The notes below the pieces were generated by a model. It searched no databases and was not told the origin of the DNA. It saw only the letters and a program-made list of their open reading frames with translations. This document shows, in pieces, positions 23,486 through 31,569 of a stretch of 33,585 nt of DNA. The number at the start of each line of letters is the position of its first letter. Position 1 is the first letter of the stretch. The position numbers and the translations under genes are program-made. This stretch comes from CAIMZW01 sp037142435 (GTDB lineage: Bacteria > Actinomycetota > Actinomycetes > Nanopelagicales > Nanopelagicaceae), in NCBI GenBank assembly GCA_037142435.1, contig JBAXAO010000011.1, forward strand, positions 1 to 33,585, read 5' to 3'.

Positions 23486-23524
23486 GTGAGGGAAAAGTGA
23501 GGAAATGTATACCTCTAGGTGAGG
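23486..23524. promoter_or_regulatory. Phased GTGAGG repeats upstream of protease 1
   Basis: GTGAGG occurs at 23486, 23497 and 23519, that is at offsets 0, 11 and 33, so all on one face of the helix. The first pair is followed by AAATG, as is the TTGTGAA pair at 20548-20565. A TACATT -10-like box (minus strand 23504-23509) lies between repeats. This fits binding of an OmpR-type regulator. Confidence 0.45.
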
Positions 23525-23567
23525 TTGAGTGTAATTTACGCCTGTTAGGGCTAAAGGTGTGGGAGGT

Positions 23568-25376
23568 TCAAGCCTTTAATTTATAGCCTGTCGGGCATTT
23601 TGGGCTGGTTCCCGTCACTTTTTTGACAGTTGTGCCCTTTGTGCAAGTGATGGTTTTGATCTTGACCACCGGTTTTGGGGTGGTTTTAGGGCTAGGGCTG
23701 ACGGCAATGATGGGTTTGGCTACGACAATTGGATCGGATGCCCTTAACGAGCCGAGCTTGGCATCGACGAGTTTTTCATACGAAGTTACCTGATTGGCAA
23801 AAGCGGAGATCTCATCGACCTCTTTTAAGTCATCGGGATTGGGAACCGGGATCTTGGGGGCAAGAGCTAGGAACTGAAGGAGTTCTGATTTCGCTGAAGG
23901 GTAGTCCTTGGTGGCCAGATTTAAAGCATCGATCGAATGAGCAAGTACGTTCTTGGCACCTTCTAGCAACATTTGCCCAGCTGCATGCAACGCTTCCGTT
24001 TGGCTGGCCAAATTCTGATTGAGTTGGGTGGTCGTTGAGTTGCCTGAATCAGAATTCGTAGTCCAAATTTCGGCGGTGCTCGTGCAAGAAATTACTTTGC
24101 CACAGAGCATGGGTGAGCCATGAATAATTCCAAAACCCTCGGCATCGACATATTTGGCAGTCGCAATTCCGATTACTCTGCCCATTCGGTCAAAGGCCGG
24201 TCCCCCGGAGTTTCCGGGGTTGATATGAGCGGTAGTCGTGGCTAAGAAACCTTTGAGATTGACACTGGAAATAATTCCTTCAGTAAGCACTCCTGGGAAG
24301 CCAAGCGGGCTGCCTTCGACGCCAGTCCACCACCCTTGTTCGGGGGCGACTCCTTCGAAAGGAATAGCGGGGATATCCGTGCGCATGGCAATGCCAGCGA
24401 CATCATTTACTTCATCCCACGCCCATAGATAACCTGACACTGACGATTGATTTGCAAGAACGATGGTGACTTCTCGAGAGGCAATGCAATCTTTAATAAC
24501 GTGGTGATTAGTCACAACATACGAGCGATAACCCGCGTTGGTCATTGCTGAGGAAAGTGTCACTTTCGCTGCCCAACCGCTGCCAGAAGTAGTCGCGCAG
24601 TTAATCGTGACCACAGATTTTGTTTCATTTGCCGCCAGGGTGACCAAGTTATCTGGAGCGTTTGCTGGAGTGGAAATCGAATTGGTTCCCAAGCTGGGAG
24701 CAGTTGGAAGGTCGGTCGAGGATTTCGATGTTGTCGGAGTAACGCCTGATGCGGTTGGTACACCTGGAAAGATGAGTTTCCAGGGAGCTTCTGGAACTTG
24801 ATCGAATTGATCCTTGCCTTTGGGATCAAGAATTGAATACCCCAAGACGCCGACGGTGCTATTGAAGGGAAGGCAAGCTTTAAGGATGGAAAAACCAATC
24901 CAGTCCACTTGCTTAGCGAGATCAGAGAATGTTTGCACATCACATTTATTGCTAACTACATCAGAACCAGAAGTCTTGTCGATGAAAAGCCCAGAATGAA
25001 TGAGATTGGCTTCGTATGGTCTGGAAGGATCAGTTTGCATCACATATTCGGGCTTGTCATCGCCGTTGATATCCAGAGAAACGTTGGCATATGAGCCCAG
25101 GCCATCGGCAAACTGATGAGCAAGAATTGGCTTCACGAAGTTTAAATAAAAATAGAGCCGGCCAGGATCCACATCCGTGATTCCGAAATGGATTTGCTGA
25201 ACGTCATATTGAATATCGATGTTGGCTTTGATCTTCAAATGCGATGGAGAGGTTTGATAATTCATCCAGGCGGCTTCGGCTTTGGAAAGCAAGTTCGGTG
25301 AAACCGCCACAGTAGCGAGCGCCACAGCCAGAATCGCCACCACCACTTTGGTGATCAATTTTCTGCTGGCCCTCAT
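23568..25376 (-). CDS. Secreted trypsin-like serine protease, paralogue 2
   Basis: This 602-residue protein is collinear with the next gene downstream on this strand. It has a signal peptide (about 1-36), an N-domain with DINGDDKPEY and the same two cysteines, a Ser/Thr/Pro linker (205-240), then the protease domain with H292 in TNHHVI, D325 in EVNDVAGIA and S390 in NPGNSGGPAF. A helical region, a Pro-Lys linker (SPSPKTTPKPVVK) and the C-terminal CxKG...GTSPKCPTGYKLKA motif finish the chain. The catalytic residues have identical numbers to paralogue 1, showing a tandem duplication with divergence in linkers. The start is ATG 25376 with AGGA about 10 nt upstream. Confidence 0.9.
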   Translation of the reverse strand: MRASRKLITKVVVAILAVALATVAVSPNLLSKAEAAWMNYQTSPSHLKIKANIDIQYDVQQIHFGITDVDPGRLYFYLNFVKPILAHQFADGLGSYANVSLDINGDDKPEYVMQTDPSRPYEANLIHSGLFIDKTSGSDVVSNKCDVQTFSDLAKQVDWIGFSILKACLPFNSTVGVLGYSILDPKGKDQFDQVPEAPWKLIFPGVPTASGVTPTTSKSSTDLPTAPSLGTNSISTPANAPDNLVTLAANETKSVVTINCATTSGSGWAAKVTLSSAMTNAGYRSYVVTNHHVIKDCIASREVTIVLANQSSVSGYLWAWDEVNDVAGIAMRTDIPAIPFEGVAPEQGWWTGVEGSPLGFPGVLTEGIISSVNLKGFLATTTAHINPGNSGGPAFDRMGRVIGIATAKYVDAEGFGIIHGSPMLCGKVISCTSTAEIWTTNSDSGNSTTTQLNQNLASQTEALHAAGQMLLEGAKNVLAHSIDALNLATKDYPSAKSELLQFLALAPKIPVPNPDDLKEVDEISAFANQVTSYEKLVDAKLGSLRASDPIVVAKPIIAVSPSPKTTPKPVVKIKTITCTKGTTVKKVTGTSPKCPTGYKLKA

Positions 25377-25443
25377 TGGGAGATTGTCCTATCCATTCCT
25401 CACGAAAACGAGAGATTTCTTGGACCTAAGTTTTATTTTTACC

Positions 25444-26865
25444 TTAGTCCGAACCGGCTTCCATTGCTGCCCGGTCTAACGATCCATCCGGCAGAGAACC
25501 CCCTTTAGGTGAACGCTGAGCGATAGCGGTAGCACCGCCCGCTTCCAATTCACCGACTAGGCGGAACTGCCCGTCGCCTAATTGTCCTTGTTGGGTATAC
25601 AGCTCTAATTTCGCACGGGTATCTGCAATATCTAGATTGCGCATGGTTAATTGGCCGATGCGATCAACTGGGCCAAAAGCAGCGTCTTCAGTGCGTTCCA
25701 TGGAGAGTTTATCTGGATGGTAACTAAATGCTGGACCTTCGGTATTGATGACAGAGTAGTCATCGCCTCGGCGCAAACGTAAAGTGACCTCACCTGTGAC
25801 GGCAGAGGCAACCCAACGTTGCAGAGATTCACGAAGCATCAAGGCTTGGGGATCCAACCAACGACCTTCGTAAAGCAAACGTCCTAGACGTCGACCTTCA
25901 GCATGGTAGTTAGCAATGGTGTCTTCATTGTGAATTGCACTGATCAAACGTTCATAAGCAATGAAGAGAAGAGCCATTCCGGGCGCTTCGTAGATGCCGC
26001 GACTTTTCGCTTCAATAATTCGATTCTCAATTTGATCGGCCATACCTAAACCGTGACGACCGCCGATGGCATTGGCCTCTTGGATGAGTTCGACAGAGGA
26101 GGGAAATTCTTTACCGTTAATCGCAACAGGACGTCCTTGAACGTAGGAGATAACGACATCTTCGGAAGGTATAGCCACACTTTCATCCCAGAAGCGAACC
26201 CCCATGATGGGCTCGACAAGTTCAACGGATGTATCAAGATGCTCTAACCGCTTGGCCTCATGGGTTGCACCCAAAATGTTGGCATCGGTTGAATAAGCTT
26301 TTTCAACGCTGTCGCGATAGGGCAGGTTATTAGCAACCAGCCATTCCGACATCTCTGTGCGACCGCCCAATTCTTGAACAAAGTCAGCATCCAGCCATGG
26401 CTTGTAAATGCGGAGGGCCGGATTGGCCAGCAATCCATAGCGATAGAAACGTTCAATGTCATTGCCTTTGTAGGTTGAGCCATCGCCCCAGATCGAGACG
26501 CCATCTTCCAACATGGCTCGAACTAACAGGGTGCCAGTTACTGCGCGACCCAGCGGGGTGGTGTTGAAGTACTGCTTGCCGCCAGCGCGAATATGGAAGG
26601 CGCCGCAGGCAATCGCAGCTAGCCCTTCTTCGACCAGGTAGAGCTTGCAATCGACCAGTCGAGAATGTTCTGCACCATATTGTTTTGCACGCCCCGGGAT
26701 CGATCCGATATCAGGCTCGTCGTACTGGCCTAAATCTGCGGTGTAGGTATAGGGAAAGGCGCCCTTGGCACGCATCCAGGCGACCGCCACAGAGGTGTCG
26801 AGACCTCCTGAAAAGGCGATTCCGACTCGTTCTCCGACCGGTAATGAGGCTAAAACCTTTGACAT
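25444..26865 (-). CDS. argG: Argininosuccinate synthase (long, type 2)
   Basis: The 473-residue enzyme joins citrulline and aspartate with ATP in arginine synthesis. The N-terminal ATP-pyrophosphatase loop is AFSGGLDTSVAVAWM (18-32), followed by TADLGQYDEPD. The citrulline/aspartate-binding segments FNTTPLGRAVTGTLLV, WGDGSTYKGNDIERFYRYG and the later RHGLGMADQIENRIIEAKSRGIYEAPG are all present. The length and sequence match the Escherichia-type (type 2) family rather than the shorter type 1. It stands alone, not in an arg operon, with its own TAGGCT -10 box 6 nt before the ATG. The family call is certain. Confidence 0.98.
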   Translation of the reverse strand: MSKVLASLPVGERVGIAFSGGLDTSVAVAWMRAKGAFPYTYTADLGQYDEPDIGSIPGRAKQYGAEHSRLVDCKLYLVEEGLAAIACGAFHIRAGGKQYFNTTPLGRAVTGTLLVRAMLEDGVSIWGDGSTYKGNDIERFYRYGLLANPALRIYKPWLDADFVQELGGRTEMSEWLVANNLPYRDSVEKAYSTDANILGATHEAKRLEHLDTSVELVEPIMGVRFWDESVAIPSEDVVISYVQGRPVAINGKEFPSSVELIQEANAIGGRHGLGMADQIENRIIEAKSRGIYEAPGMALLFIAYERLISAIHNEDTIANYHAEGRRLGRLLYEGRWLDPQALMLRESLQRWVASAVTGEVTLRLRRGDDYSVINTEGPAFSYHPDKLSMERTEDAAFGPVDRIGQLTMRNLDIADTRAKLELYTQQGQLGDGQFRLVGELEAGGATAIAQRSPKGGSLPDGSLDRAAMEAGSD

Positions 26866-26871
26866 GGGGCC

Positions 26872-26877
26872 AGCCTA
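26872..26877 (-). promoter_or_regulatory. -10 element TAGGCT, leaderless promoter for argG
   Basis: The minus strand reads TAGGCT, GGCCCC, ATG. The same hexamer and spacing precede the DinB-like gene. No ribosome binding site is visible. Confidence 0.5.
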
Positions 26878-27017
26878 ACGAGGCGAGCGCAAAGTCGGAA
26901 AATATTCGCGAGATTCGGGTTAGAAGAATTGGGAGGATGAAGTTGCCACCCGGATAGACGGAAGGTACATTTCCGCGAGGTATTTGCAATCTAATCGCGA
27001 GCAATCGGAGAACTTCA

Positions 27018-28544
27018 GTGAAACGCTTTCAGATCCTGACTCTAGTTTCAACCATCGCCCTGGCCGGCCTCTTTGCCGTCGGCCCAGTTGCCGCTGAAGA
27101 TGGCGGATCTGGCAATGCAAACTCTGATTCCCAAGAAATTCATAACCCACACGGCAATGTCCTGGGTGAAGTTTCCAGCGACCACCAATCCCGTGGCGAT
27201 ACTGCCCACACCTTTGCCGCGGCAGCCTCAACCGCTGCCAACCAGCTGACCTACCACAACGGCCCAGTCATGGATATCAATCAGACCTTTGCAATTTTTT
27301 GGACAGATGCAACCCACCCCATTAGTTCGACGACCCAAAACATTGTGACTCAATATTTGAGCGATCTAACGGTTCCAGCCACAACCAATGTCTATCAATC
27401 GACGACCCAGTACTACAGCCAAGTCACTAACAGTGCCACCATCACGAAAGCAACAACTCTCTCTGGTGTTAACACCTATACGGCAAAGAACACTTTTAAA
27501 GCCGGCGATGTAGTTGCAGTGACAAAGGTAAAGAGCACCTCCACCGCACTTTCAACCTTTTACAACATTACCGGCGCGGTGCTTGCCGCTACTTCAACAA
27601 CATTTACTTTGACTGCCACGGGTACCGGGGCAAGCACTTACTACTCCAGCGGCACCGCTACTTCCTCGACACCTAAGACCATGATTCAAAACGCTTCTTC
27701 CTTCAACCCAAGCACCAACATTTTCATCGACAATGCCCAAGCTTTCCCAGGCAGCGGTTGTTCTTTCACTGGCCAGCCAGGAGTCAATCTCTGCCTTACC
27801 GATGCACAGTTGCAAACTGAGTTGAAGCGAGTCATGTCACTTCAAGGTTGGACTGGCGATAACCACAAGCTGTACTTTATTTACACCGGACAAGGCGTTG
27901 GCAGTTGTTCCGGAACGTCTTGCTCCTACACTGCATATTGTGCGTATCACAGCTGGATTGGCACCGGTAATACCGCGACCCTGTACGCCAACATGCCTTA
28001 CGCCGACAACATCAATGGTTGCGCCAGTGGAACATCACCTAACGGCGATGTCGCCGGCGATGGTCTGGTTAACCTAACCAGTCACGAGCATGCTGAAGCA
28101 ATCACCGATCCAACGGGCACCGGTTGGTATGCATCAACTGGTTACGAAAACGGCGATAACTGCGCTTGGTTCTTCGGAACCCCCAGCGGAACCATCAATT
28201 CAACGCTCAACATCACCAAAGTCACACCAGGCTATGTTGGAACTACAAGACGCGCCGGATACGTCACCTACTCCGTCGCAAACACGCTCAAAGTGGGTCA
28301 GCTGGTTCAAATCGCAGGCGTAGGGACCACATATAACGGTTATTTCACGGTGGCAGCAGCGACAGCTACCTACATCGTGGTCGGAAATTCGACCACTTCG
28401 ACAGGCGCTACCAATGGCACCGTGGGCGTTCTTAATACCACTTGGTACAACCAAACAATTAACGGCCATAACTATGCGTTGCAATTGGAATGGTCGAATG
28501 CAGCCAATAACAACACTGGTGGCTGCGTCGCAACTGGTCTCTAA
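27018..28544 (+). CDS. Large secreted putative metalloprotein with two inserted modules
   Basis: The 508-residue exported protein starts at GTG 27018 after CGGAG (7-nt gap) and has a signal peptide (about 1-26). The core resembles the secreted 'YHGGPVM...IFW...TDP' proteins of actinobacteria and chloroflexi, remotely like plant Exordium/Phi-1. Core parts are TYHNGPVMDINQTFAIFW (78-95), LTDAQLQTELKRVMSLQGW, YCAYHSW, NMPYADNINGC, and SHEHAEAITDPTGTGWY (355-371), where H356, E357 and H358 with D364 could bind a metal. There are six to eight cysteines. Two Thr/Val-rich beta modules interrupt the core at about 140-218 and 396-472 and resemble each other (Y-[TS]-x-x-N-T-[FL]-K-[AV]-G-x-[VL]-V). Function is unknown. 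Confidence 0.8.
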   Translation: MKRFQILTLVSTIALAGLFAVGPVAAEDGGSGNANSDSQEIHNPHGNVLGEVSSDHQSRGDTAHTFAAAASTAANQLTYHNGPVMDINQTFAIFWTDATHPISSTTQNIVTQYLSDLTVPATTNVYQSTTQYYSQVTNSATITKATTLSGVNTYTAKNTFKAGDVVAVTKVKSTSTALSTFYNITGAVLAATSTTFTLTATGTGASTYYSSGTATSSTPKTMIQNASSFNPSTNIFIDNAQAFPGSGCSFTGQPGVNLCLTDAQLQTELKRVMSLQGWTGDNHKLYFIYTGQGVGSCSGTSCSYTAYCAYHSWIGTGNTATLYANMPYADNINGCASGTSPNGDVAGDGLVNLTSHEHAEAITDPTGTGWYASTGYENGDNCAWFFGTPSGTINSTLNITKVTPGYVGTTRRAGYVTYSVANTLKVGQLVQIAGVGTTYNGYFTVAAATATYIVVGNSTTSTGATNGTVGVLNTTWYNQTINGHNYALQLEWSNAANNNTGGCVATGL

Positions 28545-28556
28545 TTTCTCTGCCTT

Positions 28557-28568
28557 CGAACTAGTTCG
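28557..28568. promoter_or_regulatory. Perfect palindrome CGAACTAGTTCG
   Basis: A 12-bp perfect palindrome begins 12 nt after the preceding stop codon and ends 5 nt before the -10 box of the PH-like gene. Its place suggests an operator, or a short hairpin in the 3' end of the upstream transcript. Confidence 0.4.
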
Positions 28569-28572
28569 GTCG

Positions 28573-28578
28573 TAGACT
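28573..28578 (+). promoter_or_regulatory. -10 element TAGACT, leaderless promoter
   Basis: TAGACT, TCTTTT, ATG. TANNNT with 6-nt spacing before the PH-like gene. Confidence 0.5.
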
Positions 28579-28584
28579 TCTTTT

Positions 28585-28932
28585 ATGGCCGAGCTCGTTC
28601 GATCCGGAGATACCATCGCTCTGCAACTGAGTCGATGGGAGAAAGTTGGCGCTCTTCATAGTTCGCCCACGATGGACGTTTCGCAATTTATTTCGTTAAC
28701 CCATTATGACAATCTGTGGCAACGCGGAATTCTGCGAGGGGTAAGAGCCCCCGGAACTGGTCTCTTTCTTTTCATACTGTTGGGGACACTTCGTCACAAG
28801 GGTGGTCGAGATTTCTGTGCGATTTACAAAAAGCGTCCAGGATTTGTTATCGAATTAACAGGCGGCGAATTTAAGCGTTGGCTATTTACCAGCGATAAAA
28901 GTGAAGAGTTAACCAAACTTTTATTTGATTAA
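28585..28932 (+). CDS. PH-like small protein, actinobacterial type
   Basis: This 115-residue protein alternates short beta strands, then ends in an acidic helix (KSEELTKLLFD). Its features are MAELVRSGDTIALQLSRWEKVGALH, RGVRAPGTGLFLFILLGTLRHKGGRDFCAIYKKRPGFVIEL and GGEFKRWLFTSDK. This matches a conserved actinobacterial hypothetical family with a bacterial PH-like fold. It has no catalytic signature and no clear membrane helix, although FLFILLGTL is hydrophobic. It is read as a leaderless transcript. Its TAA stop shares the TTAA at 28929-28932 with the stop of the convergent oxidoreductase gene. Confidence 0.8.
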   Translation: MAELVRSGDTIALQLSRWEKVGALHSSPTMDVSQFISLTHYDNLWQRGILRGVRAPGTGLFLFILLGTLRHKGGRDFCAIYKKRPGFVIELTGGEFKRWLFTSDKSEELTKLLFD

Positions 28933-30548
28933 GAGCGTTCCAGTTCCATATCGATAGCACCACATGGACATTCGTTGGCACAAATTCCGCAACCCTTGCA
29001 GTAATCGAGATTGATCTCGTACTTTCCGCCCTCTAACTTGATAACAGCATTGTCGGGGCAGACGCCAAAGCAGTTATCGCATCCAAAACAATTTCCGCAG
29101 GATAAACAACGTCTGGCTTCAAAGACTGCAGTCTCAGCATCTAACCCTTGGACAACTTCCGAGAAGTTAGAGGCGCGGCGTGCCGCATCCAACTTTGGCC
29201 TGACGGTTTTAGGAGCATCGGAGTAATACCAAGTATTTAGTTTGTCGAAGGATGCTAGATCAGGACGAGGTGCATGCACGAAGTTCTGTCCTTGTAACCA
29301 AGCATCAATGGCGCGAGCAGCTTGCTTGCCATGACCAATGGCGTTGGTAGCAGTGCGCTCTCCAGGAACGGCATCTCCCCCGGCGAATAATCCGGTACGT
29401 CCAGTCATGAGGTATTCATCAACTTCGATGACACCATCTTCAACTTTGATTTCCTTCATGCCTTCAATTACTGAAAGATCGACTTCTTGACCTAGAGCCA
29501 AGATGACGGAATCGGCATCCAAATCTTCAAATTCACCAGTTGGTTGTGGAAAGCCGCTATCGTCCAAAGCCATCTTCTCGATGGTTACTTTGCCTTCATC
29601 GACGCGCGAGACCGTAGATAACCAGCGCATAACAATGCCTTCATCCAACGCCTCTTTGAGTTCGATCTCATGGGCTGGCATCTTTTCTTGGGTTCGGCGA
29701 TAGACAACGATCGCTTCGTAAGCACCTAGGCGACGTGCGGTACGGGCTGCATCCAGGGCGGTGTTTCCACCTCCGTAAACCACGACCCGACGGCCGAGCA
29801 TGGGCGGTTGGCCATCCGCGGTCATGTGCAGAACTGAGACCGCGTCCAAAATTCGAGCCGTGTCCCCGGCTGGAATAAAGGCGCGCTTACCTAAGTGAGC
29901 ACCGATGGCGAGGAAGACCGCATCAAAACCTTCGGCAAGTGCGGCTTCGGCACTGTCGACTTTGGCATTGCACTCAATACTGACGCCCATATTGGTAATG
30001 CGTGAAATTTCGGCATCGAGTACTTCCCGTGGCAATCGGTAAGCCGGGATTCCGTAGCGCATCATTCCGCCAGCAGCTGCTGCGCTTTCACGAATCGTGA
30101 CCGTGTGGCCGCGCATAGCCAAGTGATATGCGGCCGATAAACCTGAGGGGCCAGAACCGACGATCAAAATCTTTTTGCCAGTTGCGGGTGCGGTGATCTT
30201 GAACTGCCAACCTTGCTTGATGGCTTCATCGCCCAAAAATCGTTCGACTGAATTAATTCCAACAGCTTCATCTACCTGCGCGCGATTACATGCAGTCTGG
30301 CAGGGGTGATAACAGATACGTCCCATAATGGCAGGTAGCGGATTGTCCCGAACTAGATTGCGCCAGGCGTGCTCGTAATTTCCGGCTTCACCTTCATATA
30401 ACCAACCTTGAACATCCTCGCCGGCAGGGCAAGCATCATTGCAAGGTGGCAGGCGATTAACGTAGACCGGACGTTCGTTGCGCCACGAACCAGTGTGGTT
30501 GGCAAGGGAGGAGCCAATATTTAACGTGATGGCAAAGGGCTTATCCAC
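28929..30548 (-). CDS. GltD-like FAD/NAD(P) oxidoreductase fused to ferredoxin (2-oxoacid oxidoreductase operon)
   Basis: The 539-residue protein has three parts. An N-terminal Fer4_20-type domain contains CNDACPAGEDVQGW and CYHPCQTACNR. A two-dinucleotide flavoprotein fold follows, with FAD site ILIVGSGPSGLSAAYHLAMRG near residue 126, and VVVYGGGNTALDAARTARRLGA near residue 255 for NAD(P). A C-terminal PorD-like double [4Fe-4S] ferredoxin ends the chain, with CFGCDNCFGVCP and CKGCGICANECP, preceded by extra cysteines (CLSCGNC). It would move electrons between the ferredoxin centres and NAD(P)(H). It replaces a separate delta (PorD) subunit. The GTG start overlaps the beta-subunit stop by 8 nt; AAGAGG lies 5 nt upstream. 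Confidence 0.9.
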   Translation of the reverse strand: MDKPFAITLNIGSSLANHTGSWRNERPVYVNRLPPCNDACPAGEDVQGWLYEGEAGNYEHAWRNLVRDNPLPAIMGRICYHPCQTACNRAQVDEAVGINSVERFLGDEAIKQGWQFKITAPATGKKILIVGSGPSGLSAAYHLAMRGHTVTIRESAAAAGGMMRYGIPAYRLPREVLDAEISRITNMGVSIECNAKVDSAEAALAEGFDAVFLAIGAHLGKRAFIPAGDTARILDAVSVLHMTADGQPPMLGRRVVVYGGGNTALDAARTARRLGAYEAIVVYRRTQEKMPAHEIELKEALDEGIVMRWLSTVSRVDEGKVTIEKMALDDSGFPQPTGEFEDLDADSVILALGQEVDLSVIEGMKEIKVEDGVIEVDEYLMTGRTGLFAGGDAVPGERTATNAIGHGKQAARAIDAWLQGQNFVHAPRPDLASFDKLNTWYYSDAPKTVRPKLDAARRASNFSEVVQGLDAETAVFEARRCLSCGNCFGCDNCFGVCPDNAVIKLEGGKYEINLDYCKGCGICANECPCGAIDMELERS

Positions 30549-31569
30549 GGGAAACCTCTTGATCTGCAGGCAGTTGCGTTTGTTCGTTAATTAATTTGTA
30601 TTTAGCAATATTGCGATCGGCGATTGCTTGGATGCCGATCAATTGTTCTGGATGGGCTTTAGGTCCAAACAAGTGTGCAAAGCGTTTCTGAGGTTTCAAG
30701 TACTCATCAACTTTTACCAAGCGACGAATAGGTTTAGTTTCGGTGACTTCGCCGTACTCGGCTTCAAAGACCGGGAACAAACCGGATTCTTTGGCCAAGC
30801 GCGCTAATTGAATGGTCTCCTCCGACCTGGATCCCCAACCCAATGGGCACGGAACCAAGATATGTAGGTATCTGGCACCGCGGAAAGTCATAGCTTTTTT
30901 GACCTTCTCTTCTAGATCATGCAGATCTGCCACAGTTGCTGTGGCAACATAAGGAATTCCGTGAGCCATTGCGATGACCGGCAAGTTCTTACCTTGCGAA
31001 AATGAAGCGCCGGGGTTTGCTCCGACGGCATGAGTAGTGTTGGTACGAGCAGCAGGAGGTGTCGCACCTGAACGCTGCACGCCGGTGTTCATATAAGCCT
31101 CGTTGTCGTAGCAGATGTAGAGCACATCATCATTACGCTCGAACATTCCAGACAAGGGACCAAAACCAATATCGACGGTTCCGCCGTCGCCACCTTGGGC
31201 GATAACGCGAATATCGGTTTTGCCTTGGGCACGAAGTGCGGCGGAAACACCTGTGGCAACAGCGGCAGCATTTCCGAAGAGAGAGTGCAGCCACGGCAAA
31301 CGCCATGATGTTTCGGGATAGGGCGTAGAGAAAACTTCTAAACAGCCGGTGGCATTGACTGCAACGATTTTGCCATCGGTGGCGGCCATTGCGGCATCGA
31401 GTGCATAACGAGCACCAAGAGCTTCGCCGCATCCCTGGCAGGCGCGGTGACCGGAGGTTAAGGAGTTGGTGCGACCAGGACGGGATTGTTCGGAAAGTTG
31501 TTCCTCAGCAAGCAGTCGGTTGCCGACAGCAAAGGAGCCAACCTGATAAAACTTCAGTGGTGTGCTCAT
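30541..31569 (-). CDS. porB: 2-oxoacid:ferredoxin oxidoreductase beta subunit (PorB-like)
   Basis: The 342-residue TPP-binding subunit has the cofactor motif QGGDGGTVDIGFGPLSGMFERNDDVLYICYDNEAYMNTG (about 125-163), the Mg/TPP signature GDG...N-E. Cysteines C44 and C47 (ACQGCG), C76 (ATGCLE) and a later VPCPLGW fit ligands of the beta-subunit [4Fe-4S] cluster. It catalyses CoA-dependent decarboxylation of pyruvate or a related 2-oxoacid and sends electrons to ferredoxin. The ATG overlaps the alpha TGA (ATGA). TPP dependence makes this a user of the thiamine imported by the riboswitch-controlled system. Pyruvate is the likely but unproven substrate. Confidence 0.92.
   Translation of the reverse strand: MSTPLKFYQVGSFAVGNRLLAEEQLSEQSRPGRTNSLTSGHRACQGCGEALGARYALDAAMAATDGKIVAVNATGCLEVFSTPYPETSWRLPWLHSLFGNAAAVATGVSAALRAQGKTDIRVIAQGGDGGTVDIGFGPLSGMFERNDDVLYICYDNEAYMNTGVQRSGATPPAARTNTTHAVGANPGASFSQGKNLPVIAMAHGIPYVATATVADLHDLEEKVKKAMTFRGARYLHILVPCPLGWGSRSEETIQLARLAKESGLFPVFEAEYGEVTETKPIRRLVKVDEYLKPQKRFAHLFGPKAHPEQLIGIQAIADRNIAKYKLINEQTQLPADQEVSRG

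Noticed and set aside
27018..28544. Calling HEHAE a classical zincin HExxH site
   Set aside because: The sequence is H-E-H-A-E, not HExxH; metal binding is possible but the zincin label is not supported.
28200..28616. 138-codon minus-strand frame over the end of the secreted metalloprotein gene
   Set aside because: Overlaps a clear coding region with signal peptide and family motifs; composition is that of a shadow frame.
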